This document shows positions 1 through 5,578 of a stretch of 5,760 bases of DNA, piece by piece. The position numbers were made by a program, and so were the translations under genes. Within the stretch, counting starts at the first letter, position 1. The number at the start of each line of letters is the position of its first letter. Below the pieces are notes generated by a model. The model saw only the letters and a program-made list of their open reading frames with translations. It was not told the origin of the DNA and searched no databases. The stretch spans positions 1 through 5,760 of the forward strand of contig PMDX01000108.1 of NCBI GenBank assembly GCA_003154635.1, written 5' to 3'. This DNA comes from Actinomycetota bacterium. GTDB lineage: Bacteria; Actinomycetota; Geothermincolia; Fen-727; Anoxymicrobiaceae.

Positions 1-411
1 GCTGCCCGCGCCTTCGATGACCACGATATCGTAATCGCGCTCGAGGTCGACGTACGATTGCTTTATCAACTCGAGCGCGCGGGAGCGCGCGTCCTTGACG
101 TAACGCATGGCGCTGTAGTCACCCTCGGACTTGCCGAGCATGATGACCTCGGCCCGCATGTTGTCCTTGGGCTTCACCAGAACCGGGTTCATCAGGACCG
201 TTGGCTCTACGCGAGCCGCCCGGGCCTGCAACTCCTGCGCACGGGCGATCTCACCACCGTCCCTCGTGACAAACGAGTTGAGGCTCATGTTCTGGGATTT
301 GAACGGAGCGACACGATAACCCATATCTGAGAACACGCGGCACAGGCCCGCCGCCACGATGCTCTTGCCTACATGGGAGGCGGTCCCCTGGATCATCAGT
401 GCCACAGCCAT
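1..411 (-). CDS. cobQ/cbiP: Cobyric acid synthase, N-terminal part (cut by the window edge)
   Basis: Only the first 137 codons are present; the frame is still open at position 1 (family members are about 500 residues). CobQ/CbiP is a cytoplasmic, ATP- and glutamine-dependent enzyme that amidates adenosylcobyrinic acid a,c-diamide to adenosylcobyric acid. Seen here: the family's modified P-loop GTASHVGKS (residues 9-17), the conserved block FKSQNMSLNS (37-46), a DGGEIARAQ block (51-59), MNPVLVKP (74-81), and VVIEGAGS at the cut end (130-137). The C-terminal glutaminase domain with its catalytic Cys would lie outside the window. The ATG at 411 directly follows the cobU stop (TAGATG), and that in-frame stop rules out any longer start. 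An AAGGTG Shine-Dalgarno lies inside the end of cobU. Whether to name it CobQ (aerobic) or CbiP (anaerobic) cannot be decided from this fragment. Confidence 0.95.
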   Translation of the reverse strand, partial: MAVALMIQGTASHVGKSIVAAGLCRVFSDMGYRVAPFKSQNMSLNSFVTRDGGEIARAQELQARAARVEPTVLMNPVLVKPKDNMRAEVIMLGKSEGDYSAMRYVKDARSRALELIKQSYVDLERDYDIVVIEGAGS

Positions 412-924
412 CTACTTCACCTTCATCGGTATGCCCGAGACCATCATCAGCACTTCGTCCGCGGCGGAGGCCACTACCTGGTTTACCCTGCCCAGCACTT
501 CGCTGAACTCGCGCGCCAGGCGGTTGTCTGGAATGATGCCCAGCCCCACTTCGTTGCTGACCGCGATGCACAACTGGTGTTCGCGGCGCAGCAGGTCGAT
601 GCCGGCCGAGACTTCCGCGGCGATCTGTTCTCCGCCTGTCCCCTCGGTGAGCCTGCGGCCGACGTAGAGCGTTAGGCAGTCCAGGAGGGCAACCTCTTCC
701 TCCCCGGCGACGTATTGCTCGAGCGCGCCGTCTGTGGCCTCGGCTGTTCGCCAGCCAGCCGGGCGCTCCGCCCGGTGCTTCGCTATGCGCTGGACCATTT
801 CTTCGTCTGAAGCGTGCGCCGTGGCGATGAAGAGCACCGGGGTGCCTTGCGCCATCGCGAGCTCGAGGGCACGCGTGCTTTTGCCGCTCCTGATCCCGCC
901 CGTTATAAATATCAGCTTTCCCAT
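412..924 (-). CDS. cobU: Adenosylcobinamide kinase / adenosylcobinamide-phosphate guanylyltransferase
   Basis: A 170-residue protein, close to the usual size of this bifunctional cytoplasmic enzyme. It phosphorylates adenosylcobinamide and then transfers GMP to give adenosylcobinamide-GDP, the corrin-side substrate of CobS. Seen: P-loop GGIRSGKS (residues 9-16); the IATA segment (33-36); RIAKHRAERPAGWRT (46-60), where H50 aligns with the guanylylated His46 of Salmonella CobU by my recollection of that sequence; LLDCLTLYV (80-88); SNEVGLGIIPDNRLAR (123-138); GRVNQ; and the ending VSGIPMKVK. The frame extends upstream to 1053, but those 43 residues lie inside btuD and do not resemble the family. 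The ATG at 924 overlaps the btuD stop by one base (TGATG), has GGGAG about 10 nt upstream and begins the conserved MGKLIFITGG. The overlap suggests translational coupling to btuD. Confidence 0.96.
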   Translation of the reverse strand: MGKLIFITGGIRSGKSTRALELAMAQGTPVLFIATAHASDEEMVQRIAKHRAERPAGWRTAEATDGALEQYVAGEEEVALLDCLTLYVGRRLTEGTGGEQIAAEVSAGIDLLRREHQLCIAVSNEVGLGIIPDNRLAREFSEVLGRVNQVVASAADEVLMMVSGIPMKVK

Positions 925-2162
925 CAGACCCGTTCTCCCAGATCGACCAGCATTGTCTGCGTATCGCGCAGGTACCTCACATCCACCAGGCCCTCGAGTA
1001 TCCCGGTTGCGAGTCCCGTGAAGTCCCTTTCCGCTACCCCATCGAGCACCCAAACGTCTTTGCCCATCACGGCCGCTTCCCTCAATGAGTCGAGGTTCCT
1101 TATGTTTCCGGCACCCAGTGGCACGTCCGTGAGCAGCACCAGGTCCGCTTTTTCGACCAGGGACATGTTCTCACGATATGCCTCATCGGTAATAGGTGTG
1201 AACGGGGCTTCGGCCGCAATCGGAAGCCCCAGTTCGCGTGCCGTCACTTCGTCGGTATCCATAGCGTTGACCACTCCGACCGAGACGGAATAGCCGAGAT
1301 CCACCAGCTCTCTCATCAGGTGCGCGCCGGTCCCGCCTCCACAGAGCAGGTGGACCTTCTCTTTCCTGGTCGGGCGGGACCTGGGCGAGAACGTCAGAAA
1401 GGTGCGGCCGGCATGGCGATGCAGATATGCGTGCACCCCATAGACGGCCTCGATAGTCTCGGGTGTCAGGACCTCCTCGGTAGGTCCCGAAGCGAAGAGC
1501 TTGCCTTCAGAAAAGACCAGCATGCTCTCGAAGTAGAGGAGAGCCAGGTTGAGGTCGTGGAGAACGCACACTATGGTCAGCCCTTCGTTGTTGAGCTTTT
1601 TCAGCCAGTCGAAGAGCCTTAACTGGTACGAGACGTCCAGGTGCGCCGCCGGCTCGTCGAGCAGGAGGAGTGACGGCTCCTGCGCCAGCGCCTGCGCGAG
1701 GACGACCATCTGCTTCTCGCCACCCGAGAGCTCGGGGAAGCGCCTGTCCTTGAGAGCGTCGATCTCGAGCTTCTCGAGAAGTTCGTCGGTGCTCAACCCG
1801 TGTGTCTCTAACCCTTTGCGGGCGTAGCGCCCCATGTCGACTACCTCGTGTACGGCGAAATCAAAATCGAGGGTGAAGCTCTGGGGGACGAGCGCGACTT
1901 CGCGCGCGAGGTATTTCCGGCCGTAACTCCGCACCGGTTTCCCCAAAAGCAGCGACTCGCCCTCCTGCGGCGTCAGGATCCCGTCGACAATTTTGAGGAG
2001 CGTGCTCTTGCCGCTTCCGTTTGGACCGACGATCCCGACGAAGTCGCCCCTTGCGACCTGGAAAGACACGTTGCGCAGTGCGGGCGTCTCGCCGTACGAG
2101 AAGCTCCCGTTCCTTACTTCTATGACCGCGGCGGGGCTGTCGGGGGCATTGCTGTTACTCAT
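924..2162 (-). CDS. btuD: Corrinoid ABC transporter ATPase with an extra C-terminal domain
   Basis: A 412-residue protein, against about 250-260 for a plain BtuD/FhuC-type ATPase. Residues 1-260 are a complete ATPase: Walker A GPNGSGKST (46-54), Q-loop Gln94 (LVPQ), signature LSGGEKQ (145-151), Walker B LLLLDEP (165-171), D-loop HLD (174-176) and switch His202 (LHDLN). It should power import of cobalamin or other corrinoids through BtuC, at the inner face of the membrane. Residues about 265-412 form a second domain that opens with a beta strand and a glycine-rich turn (VHLLCGGGTGAHL, 270-282), then VSVGVVNAMDTD (293-304), PFTPITDEAY (320-329), VLLTDVPLGAGN (342-353) and VWVLDG (370-375). This looks like a Rossmann-type alpha/beta fold. 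I cannot assign it a function. The ATG at 2162 follows the btuC stop by one base, with GGAGAAGGAAG about 10 nt upstream. The family also includes siderophore transporters; the riboswitch and neighbours decide for corrinoids. Confidence 0.93.
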   Translation of the reverse strand: MSNSNAPDSPAAVIEVRNGSFSYGETPALRNVSFQVARGDFVGIVGPNGSGKSTLLKIVDGILTPQEGESLLLGKPVRSYGRKYLAREVALVPQSFTLDFDFAVHEVVDMGRYARKGLETHGLSTDELLEKLEIDALKDRRFPELSGGEKQMVVLAQALAQEPSLLLLDEPAAHLDVSYQLRLFDWLKKLNNEGLTIVCVLHDLNLALLYFESMLVFSEGKLFASGPTEEVLTPETIEAVYGVHAYLHRHAGRTFLTFSPRSRPTRKEKVHLLCGGGTGAHLMRELVDLGYSVSVGVVNAMDTDEVTARELGLPIAAEAPFTPITDEAYRENMSLVEKADLVLLTDVPLGAGNIRNLDSLREAAVMGKDVWVLDGVAERDFTGLATGILEGLVDVRYLRDTQTMLVDLGERV

Positions 2163-2163
2163 A

Positions 2164-3162
2164 CTACGCAGTCTTCCTTCTCAGGAGGTACAGGAACACC
2201 GGCGCTCCAAAAAAGATGGTCACGACGCCTACCGGTATCTCCGATGGCGCAAATGCGACACGGGCCAGGAGGTCCGAAAGCGTCATGAGCGACGCGCCCA
2301 TGAAGATCGACAGGAAGAGCACCTTCCTGTGATCCGGTCCGATTATCAACCTGCAGATGTGCGGGATGACGAGACCAACGAACCCGATTATCCCGGATAC
2401 CGAGACGGCCAGTGCGGTGACCGTCGCCGACACGAAGAACAGGACTCTCTTTACTCTCTCGACCTCGACACCGAGCTCGAGCGCGCGCTCTTCACCCTGA
2501 AGGAGTATGTTCAGCTCGTCGGCGAAGAAGAACGGCACGATAAGGAACGGGATTATCATGAGAGCGATCTTCACCTCGGTCCAACCCCTGCCGGAGAAGC
2601 TCCCCAGGAGCCAGTACACAACGGCGTGCAGGTCGCGGCCCGACTTTATCATGAGGATCGACACGAGCGCGAAGAAAAGGTACGACATCGTAACGCCGCC
2701 CAGGAGCAACCTGTAGACATTGAGAACGCCCCTGGTGCGGGCGATCGAGTAGACGAAGATGAGTGTCGTGAAACCGCCGACGATGGCAAGGAGCGACAGC
2801 CACGGTATCGCCGGCATGTTGAAGAAGAAGGTCAGGGTTGCCCCGAACGCCGCTCCCGAGGAGACCCCCGTGACGTACGGGTCGGTCAGCGGGTTGAGGA
2901 ACAGGCCTTGCAGAATCGTTCCCGCGAGGGCAAGCGCTGCTCCCACAAGCAGGGCGAGCAGTACTCGGGGCATCCTTATCTGCCAGAAGATGGTGCTGCT
3001 CGCGTCGCCGGATATCCTCCCCTGGAACAGGTACTTGAAGACCTTTCCCACCGAGATGTTCGCAGGTCCCAGCGCGAGCGAAAGCAGGGCGGCGAATATG
3101 AAGAGAGCTATCACCGCCGCCCCGATCAGGATGGTATTCTTATTTGACTTCTGACTCTTCAC
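2164..3162 (-). CDS. btuC: Corrinoid ABC transporter permease, FecCD/BtuC family
   Basis: A 332-residue, very hydrophobic inner-membrane protein of normal family length, expected to form a homodimeric channel with about ten membrane helices per subunit. Seen: first helix about residues 11-31; the signature RMPRVLLALLVGAALALAG (63-81) followed by LQGLFLNPLTDPYVTG (84-99) and SSGAAFGA (101-108); the cytoplasmic coupling region around LQGEERALELGV (221-232); GFVGLVIPHICRLIIGPDHR (260-279); and the C-terminal EIPVGVVTIFFGAPVFLYLLRR (308-329). The start is GTG at 3162, inside the 3' end of cobT (23-nt overlap), with GAGGG a few nt upstream. That spacing is short, so translation may depend partly on ribosomes finishing cobT. 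No other in-frame start fits before the first helix. Sequence alone does not separate B12 from iron-siderophore permeases; the context does. Confidence 0.94.
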   Translation of the reverse strand: MKSQKSNKNTILIGAAVIALFIFAALLSLALGPANISVGKVFKYLFQGRISGDASSTIFWQIRMPRVLLALLVGAALALAGTILQGLFLNPLTDPYVTGVSSGAAFGATLTFFFNMPAIPWLSLLAIVGGFTTLIFVYSIARTRGVLNVYRLLLGGVTMSYLFFALVSILMIKSGRDLHAVVYWLLGSFSGRGWTEVKIALMIIPFLIVPFFFADELNILLQGEERALELGVEVERVKRVLFFVSATVTALAVSVSGIIGFVGLVIPHICRLIIGPDHRKVLFLSIFMGASLMTLSDLLARVAFAPSEIPVGVVTIFFGAPVFLYLLRRKTA

Positions 3163-4204
3163 TTTCCCTCGAGACTCCCGCTTGCTCGAACGTCGCCATC
3201 TGGCCGAGCAGCTTCATCGCCGCCTGGATCACGGGTATCGCGAGAGCGGCCCCCGTGCCCTCTCCCAGCCTCATCCCGAGATTCAGGAACGGGTCCAGGC
3301 CGAGCTCCTGGAGGGCGACCCGGTGGCCGGGCTCCTGGGACAGGTGCGACGCGAACATGTAATCAACAACATGTGGGCAAAGCCGGCTCGCAAGTAAAGC
3401 CGCAGCGCCGGAGATGAATCCATCGACGACCACCGGCACCCGCTTCGCGGCGCAGCCCAGCATCACCCCCGCGAGGGCTCCTATCTCGAGCCCACCCACT
3501 TTTGACAGAACGTCGATGGGATCGTCAGGTCTCGGCTTGTTGAGGTCGAGCGCCCGGCGGATCACCTCGGCCTTATTCTCGAGCGCGGTGTCGTCGAGTC
3601 CCGTTCCCCTTCCGACGAGGGACAGGACGGGAAGGCCCGTGAATGCCGCTATCATTGCGCTCGAGGCGGTAGTGTTTCCGATTCCCATGTCACCGGTAGC
3701 CACGATGTCAGCGCCAGCTTCGATCTCGGCAGCGGCAACCTCGGCACCCGCGAGCACCGCCGCTTCAGCCTCCCGCCGGTCCATGGCGGGGCCCCTTGCG
3801 AGGTTGCTCGTGCCCGCGCGGATCTTCCTGTCCAGGATCATAGGGTTGTCCACGTCAGACAGCGTTCCGACATCCACAACAACAACGCGTGCTCCAACGT
3901 CACGCGCGAGCACGTTTATGGCGGCTCCTCCCGCCGCGAAGTTGAGTAGCATCTGGCCGGTCACCTCGGACGGATAGGCGCTCACAGCCTCTTCCGTCAC
4001 CCCGTGGTCGGCCGCGCAGAGGATGATGGCGGCTTCGGCCGTCACCGCATCGCGCCCGGTAATCCCGCAGATCCTCACCGATATCTCCTCGAGTTGTCCC
4101 AGGCTTCCGGCCGGCTTTGTCAGGTTTGCCTGCCGCTGCCGTGCGGTTTCCATCGCCGCCGCGTCCAGCGGCACTATTCTCTTTATCAACTCATCGATCT
4201 TCAT
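3140..4204 (-). CDS. cobT: Nicotinate-nucleotide--dimethylbenzimidazole phosphoribosyltransferase
   Basis: A 354-residue cytoplasmic enzyme of normal family length. It moves phosphoribose from nicotinate mononucleotide to a lower-ligand base such as 5,6-dimethylbenzimidazole, giving alpha-ribazole 5'-phosphate for nucleotide-loop assembly. Seen: LTKPAGSLGQLE (residues 28-39), CAADHGV (63-69), SAYPSEVTGQM (75-85), FAAGGAAINVLAR (89-101), the GDMGIGNTT loop (171-179), GRGTGLDD (198-205), VVVDGFISGAAAL (258-270), SHLSQEPGH (286-294) and MRLGEGTGAALA (311-322), where Glu315 matches the catalytic Glu317 of Salmonella CobT. No key residue is missing. The ATG at 4204 has GAGGA about 9-10 nt upstream, 28 nt after the btuF stop. 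Its place between btuF and btuC interrupts the transporter genes. Specificity for dimethylbenzimidazole versus other bases cannot be read from the sequence. Confidence 0.97.
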   Translation of the reverse strand: MKIDELIKRIVPLDAAAMETARQRQANLTKPAGSLGQLEEISVRICGITGRDAVTAEAAIILCAADHGVTEEAVSAYPSEVTGQMLLNFAAGGAAINVLARDVGARVVVVDVGTLSDVDNPMILDRKIRAGTSNLARGPAMDRREAEAAVLAGAEVAAAEIEAGADIVATGDMGIGNTTASSAMIAAFTGLPVLSLVGRGTGLDDTALENKAEVIRRALDLNKPRPDDPIDVLSKVGGLEIGALAGVMLGCAAKRVPVVVDGFISGAAALLASRLCPHVVDYMFASHLSQEPGHRVALQELGLDPFLNLGMRLGEGTGAALAIPVIQAAMKLLGQMATFEQAGVSRESEESEVK

Positions 4205-4232
4205 TTTTCTTGATCCTCACATTTCCGTTTCT

Positions 4233-5168
4233 TCACCGTATTTGGGACTTGAACACCTCGGGGTGGAGTATCGCCGCGAGTTGCTCGAGGCCGTCGACAA
4301 GCCTCGGGCCGCTCCTGACGAACAGGTTGTCCTCCACGACGTAGACCTTGCCGTCCTTGACGGCCTTGATCGTTTCGTAGCCCGGACGCTTCGCGATGTC
4401 ACCCGGGTTTGTCTGGGTCCCTTTAACAGCGACATATACGTCGGGATTCTCTTTCAGAAGAGTCTCCTGGCTGTACTGCGGGAAATCGGGACCGGCTGCC
4501 GCACCCAGGTTCGTGCCACCCGCCATCGCGATCATGGAGTCGATGAGCGTTCCCTTCCCGGCCGTCATCAATGGCTGCGCGTATATCTCGAAGAAGGCTG
4601 TGGGCCTGGAGAGGTTCCTGGACTTGCTCTCGACGGTGGTGACGCGCTTCCTCAAAGCGTCAGCTTTAGCATCGGCCTGGTCCTTCAGGCCCATTATCTC
4701 GCCCACCTTCTCCATGTCCGCGAACAGGCCGTTGAAGCTCTTGGGGTCTACTACAAACACCTTGATGCCGAGTTTCTCGAGGTTGGTGACCACTCCGGCC
4801 TGAACCCCTCCAGTCGCAAAGACCACCTGCGGGTTGCGTGAAGCTATCTTCTCGATGTTCGGGGTAGAGAAGTCCCCGATCTTTACCATCTTTTTGGCCG
4901 CTGGGGGGTAATCACAGTACGTGGTGACGCCAACCAGTTTCTTCTGCCCGTCGATCGCATAGATGATCTCCGTGTTGCCGGGAGCGAGCGAGACGACCCG
5001 GTCGGCCGGCTTCTCCATGGCGAGGATTTTTCCGTTGTCGTCTTTGAGCGTTATCTTTCCCGAACTGGAACCGGACTGGCTGCCACAGCCAACGAGGCCA
5101 GCCGCGAGCCCGAAGACCAGGACGGCGATCATGAATATTCCCGGACATTTACCTGAAAACTGCTTCAA
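4233..5168 (-). CDS. btuF: Corrinoid-binding lipoprotein of the ABC importer
   Basis: A 311-residue helical-backbone (class III) substrate-binding protein of the BtuF/FhuD type. It should capture cobalamin or cobinamide outside the membrane and deliver it to BtuC-BtuD. Seen: a basic N-terminus, a hydrophobic segment (residues 11-27) and the lipobox LVGC with the lipidated Cys28; a Ser/Gly linker; the family opening RVVSLAPGNTEIIYAI (57-72); LVGVTTYCDYPP (78-89); GDFSTPNIEKI (98-108); NPQVVFA (112-118); and C-terminal GKVYVVEDN (273-281) with RSGPRLVDGLEQLA (285-298). I chose the TTG at 5168 because a strong AAGGAGG lies exactly 8 nt upstream and the signal peptide follows at once. The frame is open up to an ATG at 5333, but that stretch runs through the terminator and riboswitch leader and is not protein-like. 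Cys28 anchoring fits a Gram-positive-type envelope but does not prove it. Confidence 0.93.
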   Translation of the reverse strand: MKQFSGKCPGIFMIAVLVFGLAAGLVGCGSQSGSSSGKITLKDDNGKILAMEKPADRVVSLAPGNTEIIYAIDGQKKLVGVTTYCDYPPAAKKMVKIGDFSTPNIEKIASRNPQVVFATGGVQAGVVTNLEKLGIKVFVVDPKSFNGLFADMEKVGEIMGLKDQADAKADALRKRVTTVESKSRNLSRPTAFFEIYAQPLMTAGKGTLIDSMIAMAGGTNLGAAAGPDFPQYSQETLLKENPDVYVAVKGTQTNPGDIAKRPGYETIKAVKDGKVYVVEDNLFVRSGPRLVDGLEQLAAILHPEVFKSQIR

Positions 5169-5176
5169 ACCAAGAA

Positions 5177-5183
5177 CCTCCTT
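5177..5183 (-). promoter_or_regulatory. Ribosome binding site of btuF (decides the TTG start)
   Basis: On the minus strand AAGGAGG is followed by 8 nt and then TTG (5168-5166). It is the strongest Shine-Dalgarno match in the leader region and fixes btuF initiation downstream of the terminator, overruling the much longer reading frame from 5333. A start at the ATG further inside (residue 13) would cut the signal peptide. Confidence 0.85.
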
Positions 5184-5212
5184 GCCTGGCACGAATAACT
5201 CGACGATTCGCT

Positions 5213-5231
5213 GCCACGCTTCCCGCGTGGC
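5213..5231 (-). other. Perfect stem-loop in the btuF leader, after the terminator
   Basis: The RNA reads GCCACGC, loop GGGAA, GCGTGGC: a 7-bp perfect stem. It lies between the terminator and the btuF ribosome binding site. No U-run follows, so it is not an intrinsic terminator. A second Shine-Dalgarno-like AAAGGAGG (5234-5241) sits just upstream without a start codon at normal spacing. It may stabilise the 5' end of read-through mRNA, or keep the false ribosome site silent; both roles are inference. Confidence 0.5.
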
Positions 5232-5254
5232 TTCCTCCTTTCCGGCCGGGCGTG

Positions 5255-5284
5255 AAAAAACCGCCCCTCGTCTCCGAAGGGCGG
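5255..5284 (-). terminator. Intrinsic terminator controlled by the riboswitch
   Basis: The minus-strand RNA forms a 10-bp stem: CCGCCCUUCG pairs with CGAGGGGCGG (one G-U wobble), closed by a GAGA tetraloop of the GNRA type and followed at once by six U residues. It sits about 55 nt downstream of the aptamer and about 85 nt before the btuF start, the usual layout for riboswitch-controlled attenuation. The 5' arm (5276-5284) is perfectly complementary to an aptamer segment at 5377-5385, so terminator and antiterminator would exclude each other. Cobalamin binding is expected to favour the terminator. Confidence 0.9.
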
Positions 5285-5339
5285 TCGTATAGTCACAAGT
5301 GGCCCAATGCTCTCCCGTTCGCGAGGACGTCATGGGAAT

Positions 5340-5490
5340 CCGCTCAGGCAGGTCTCCTGACTTGGTTCATCGCTTCCCGCCCTTCCCGGCTTTCGCCAGT
5401 GGTTAATGCGGGTCGCTCCCCTTCACAGTGGCGCGTCCGTGCCGGATTCTCACCGGCTTCCCTATTGAGGCCGAATGCCACCTGTGCGGC
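5340..5490 (-). ncRNA. Cobalamin riboswitch aptamer
   Basis: On the minus strand the conserved blocks appear in canonical order: CACAGGTGG; AATAGGGAAGCCGGTGAGAA followed by TCCGGCACGG; CGCCACTGTGA; CACTGG with a GAAA-capped hairpin, then GGGAAGG; and the B12 box AAGTCAGGAGACCTGCC (5347-5363). The ends pair: GCCGC at 5486-5490 with GCGG near 5340-5343 (P1), and CAGGT with ACCTG. It is a cis-acting mRNA element that binds adenosylcobalamin or a related cobalamin and represses the operon. Bases 5377-5385 can instead pair with the terminator's 5' arm. The Cbl subclass (adenosyl- versus methyl/aquo-selective) was not settled, although the long layout resembles the adenosylcobalamin type. Confidence 0.95.
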
Positions 5491-5512
5491 TTGTTATTCA
5501 ATTGTCTACGAA

Positions 5513-5541
5513 ATTCTATGACTTGCCGCCTTCCCGGTCAA
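5513..5541 (-). promoter_or_regulatory. Sigma70-type promoter of the B12 operon
   Basis: On the minus strand TTGACC (-35, 5536-5541), a 17-nt spacer and TAGAAT (-10, 5513-5518) match the housekeeping consensus at five and five of six positions. The predicted start is near 5505-5507, about 16 nt before the first paired bases of the riboswitch, so the transcript would begin just ahead of the aptamer. Position relative to the aptamer is the strongest support; no start site has been measured. Confidence 0.75.
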
Positions 5542-5578
5542 TCAACTGATAGACATCGTCTCCCTCGAAGGGTGGCAT
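5516..5578 (-). CDS. Doubtful 20-codon ORF upstream of the promoter
   Basis: ATG at 5578 to TAG at 5516 encodes a 20-residue acidic peptide beginning MPPFEGDDVYQL and ending EGGKS. An AGAGGG lies roughly 10 nt upstream. The composition looks more protein-like than random, and it could be the C-terminal remnant of a lost gene, a leader peptide or chance. The frame has a stop (TAG) a few codons before the ATG, its stop codon is inside the -10 box of the B12 promoter, and the ATG lies in a small hairpin (5570-5584). I do not recognise it. Confidence 0.15.
   Translation of the reverse strand: MPPFEGDDVYQLIDREGGKS

Noticed and set aside
925..1053. 43-residue N-terminal extension of CobU
   Set aside because: It lies entirely inside btuD, does not resemble the family, and the ATG at 924 with the conserved MGKLIFITGG is the normal start.
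1993..3147. 384-residue open frame on the plus strand opposite btuC and btuD
   Set aside because: It is a high-GC shadow: its translation is extremely rich in charged residues without domains, and it lies opposite two genes with clear family motifs.
4023..4841. 272-residue open frame on the plus strand opposite btuF and cobT
   Set aside because: Antisense shadow of two well-recognised genes; no family motif and no plausible ribosome site.
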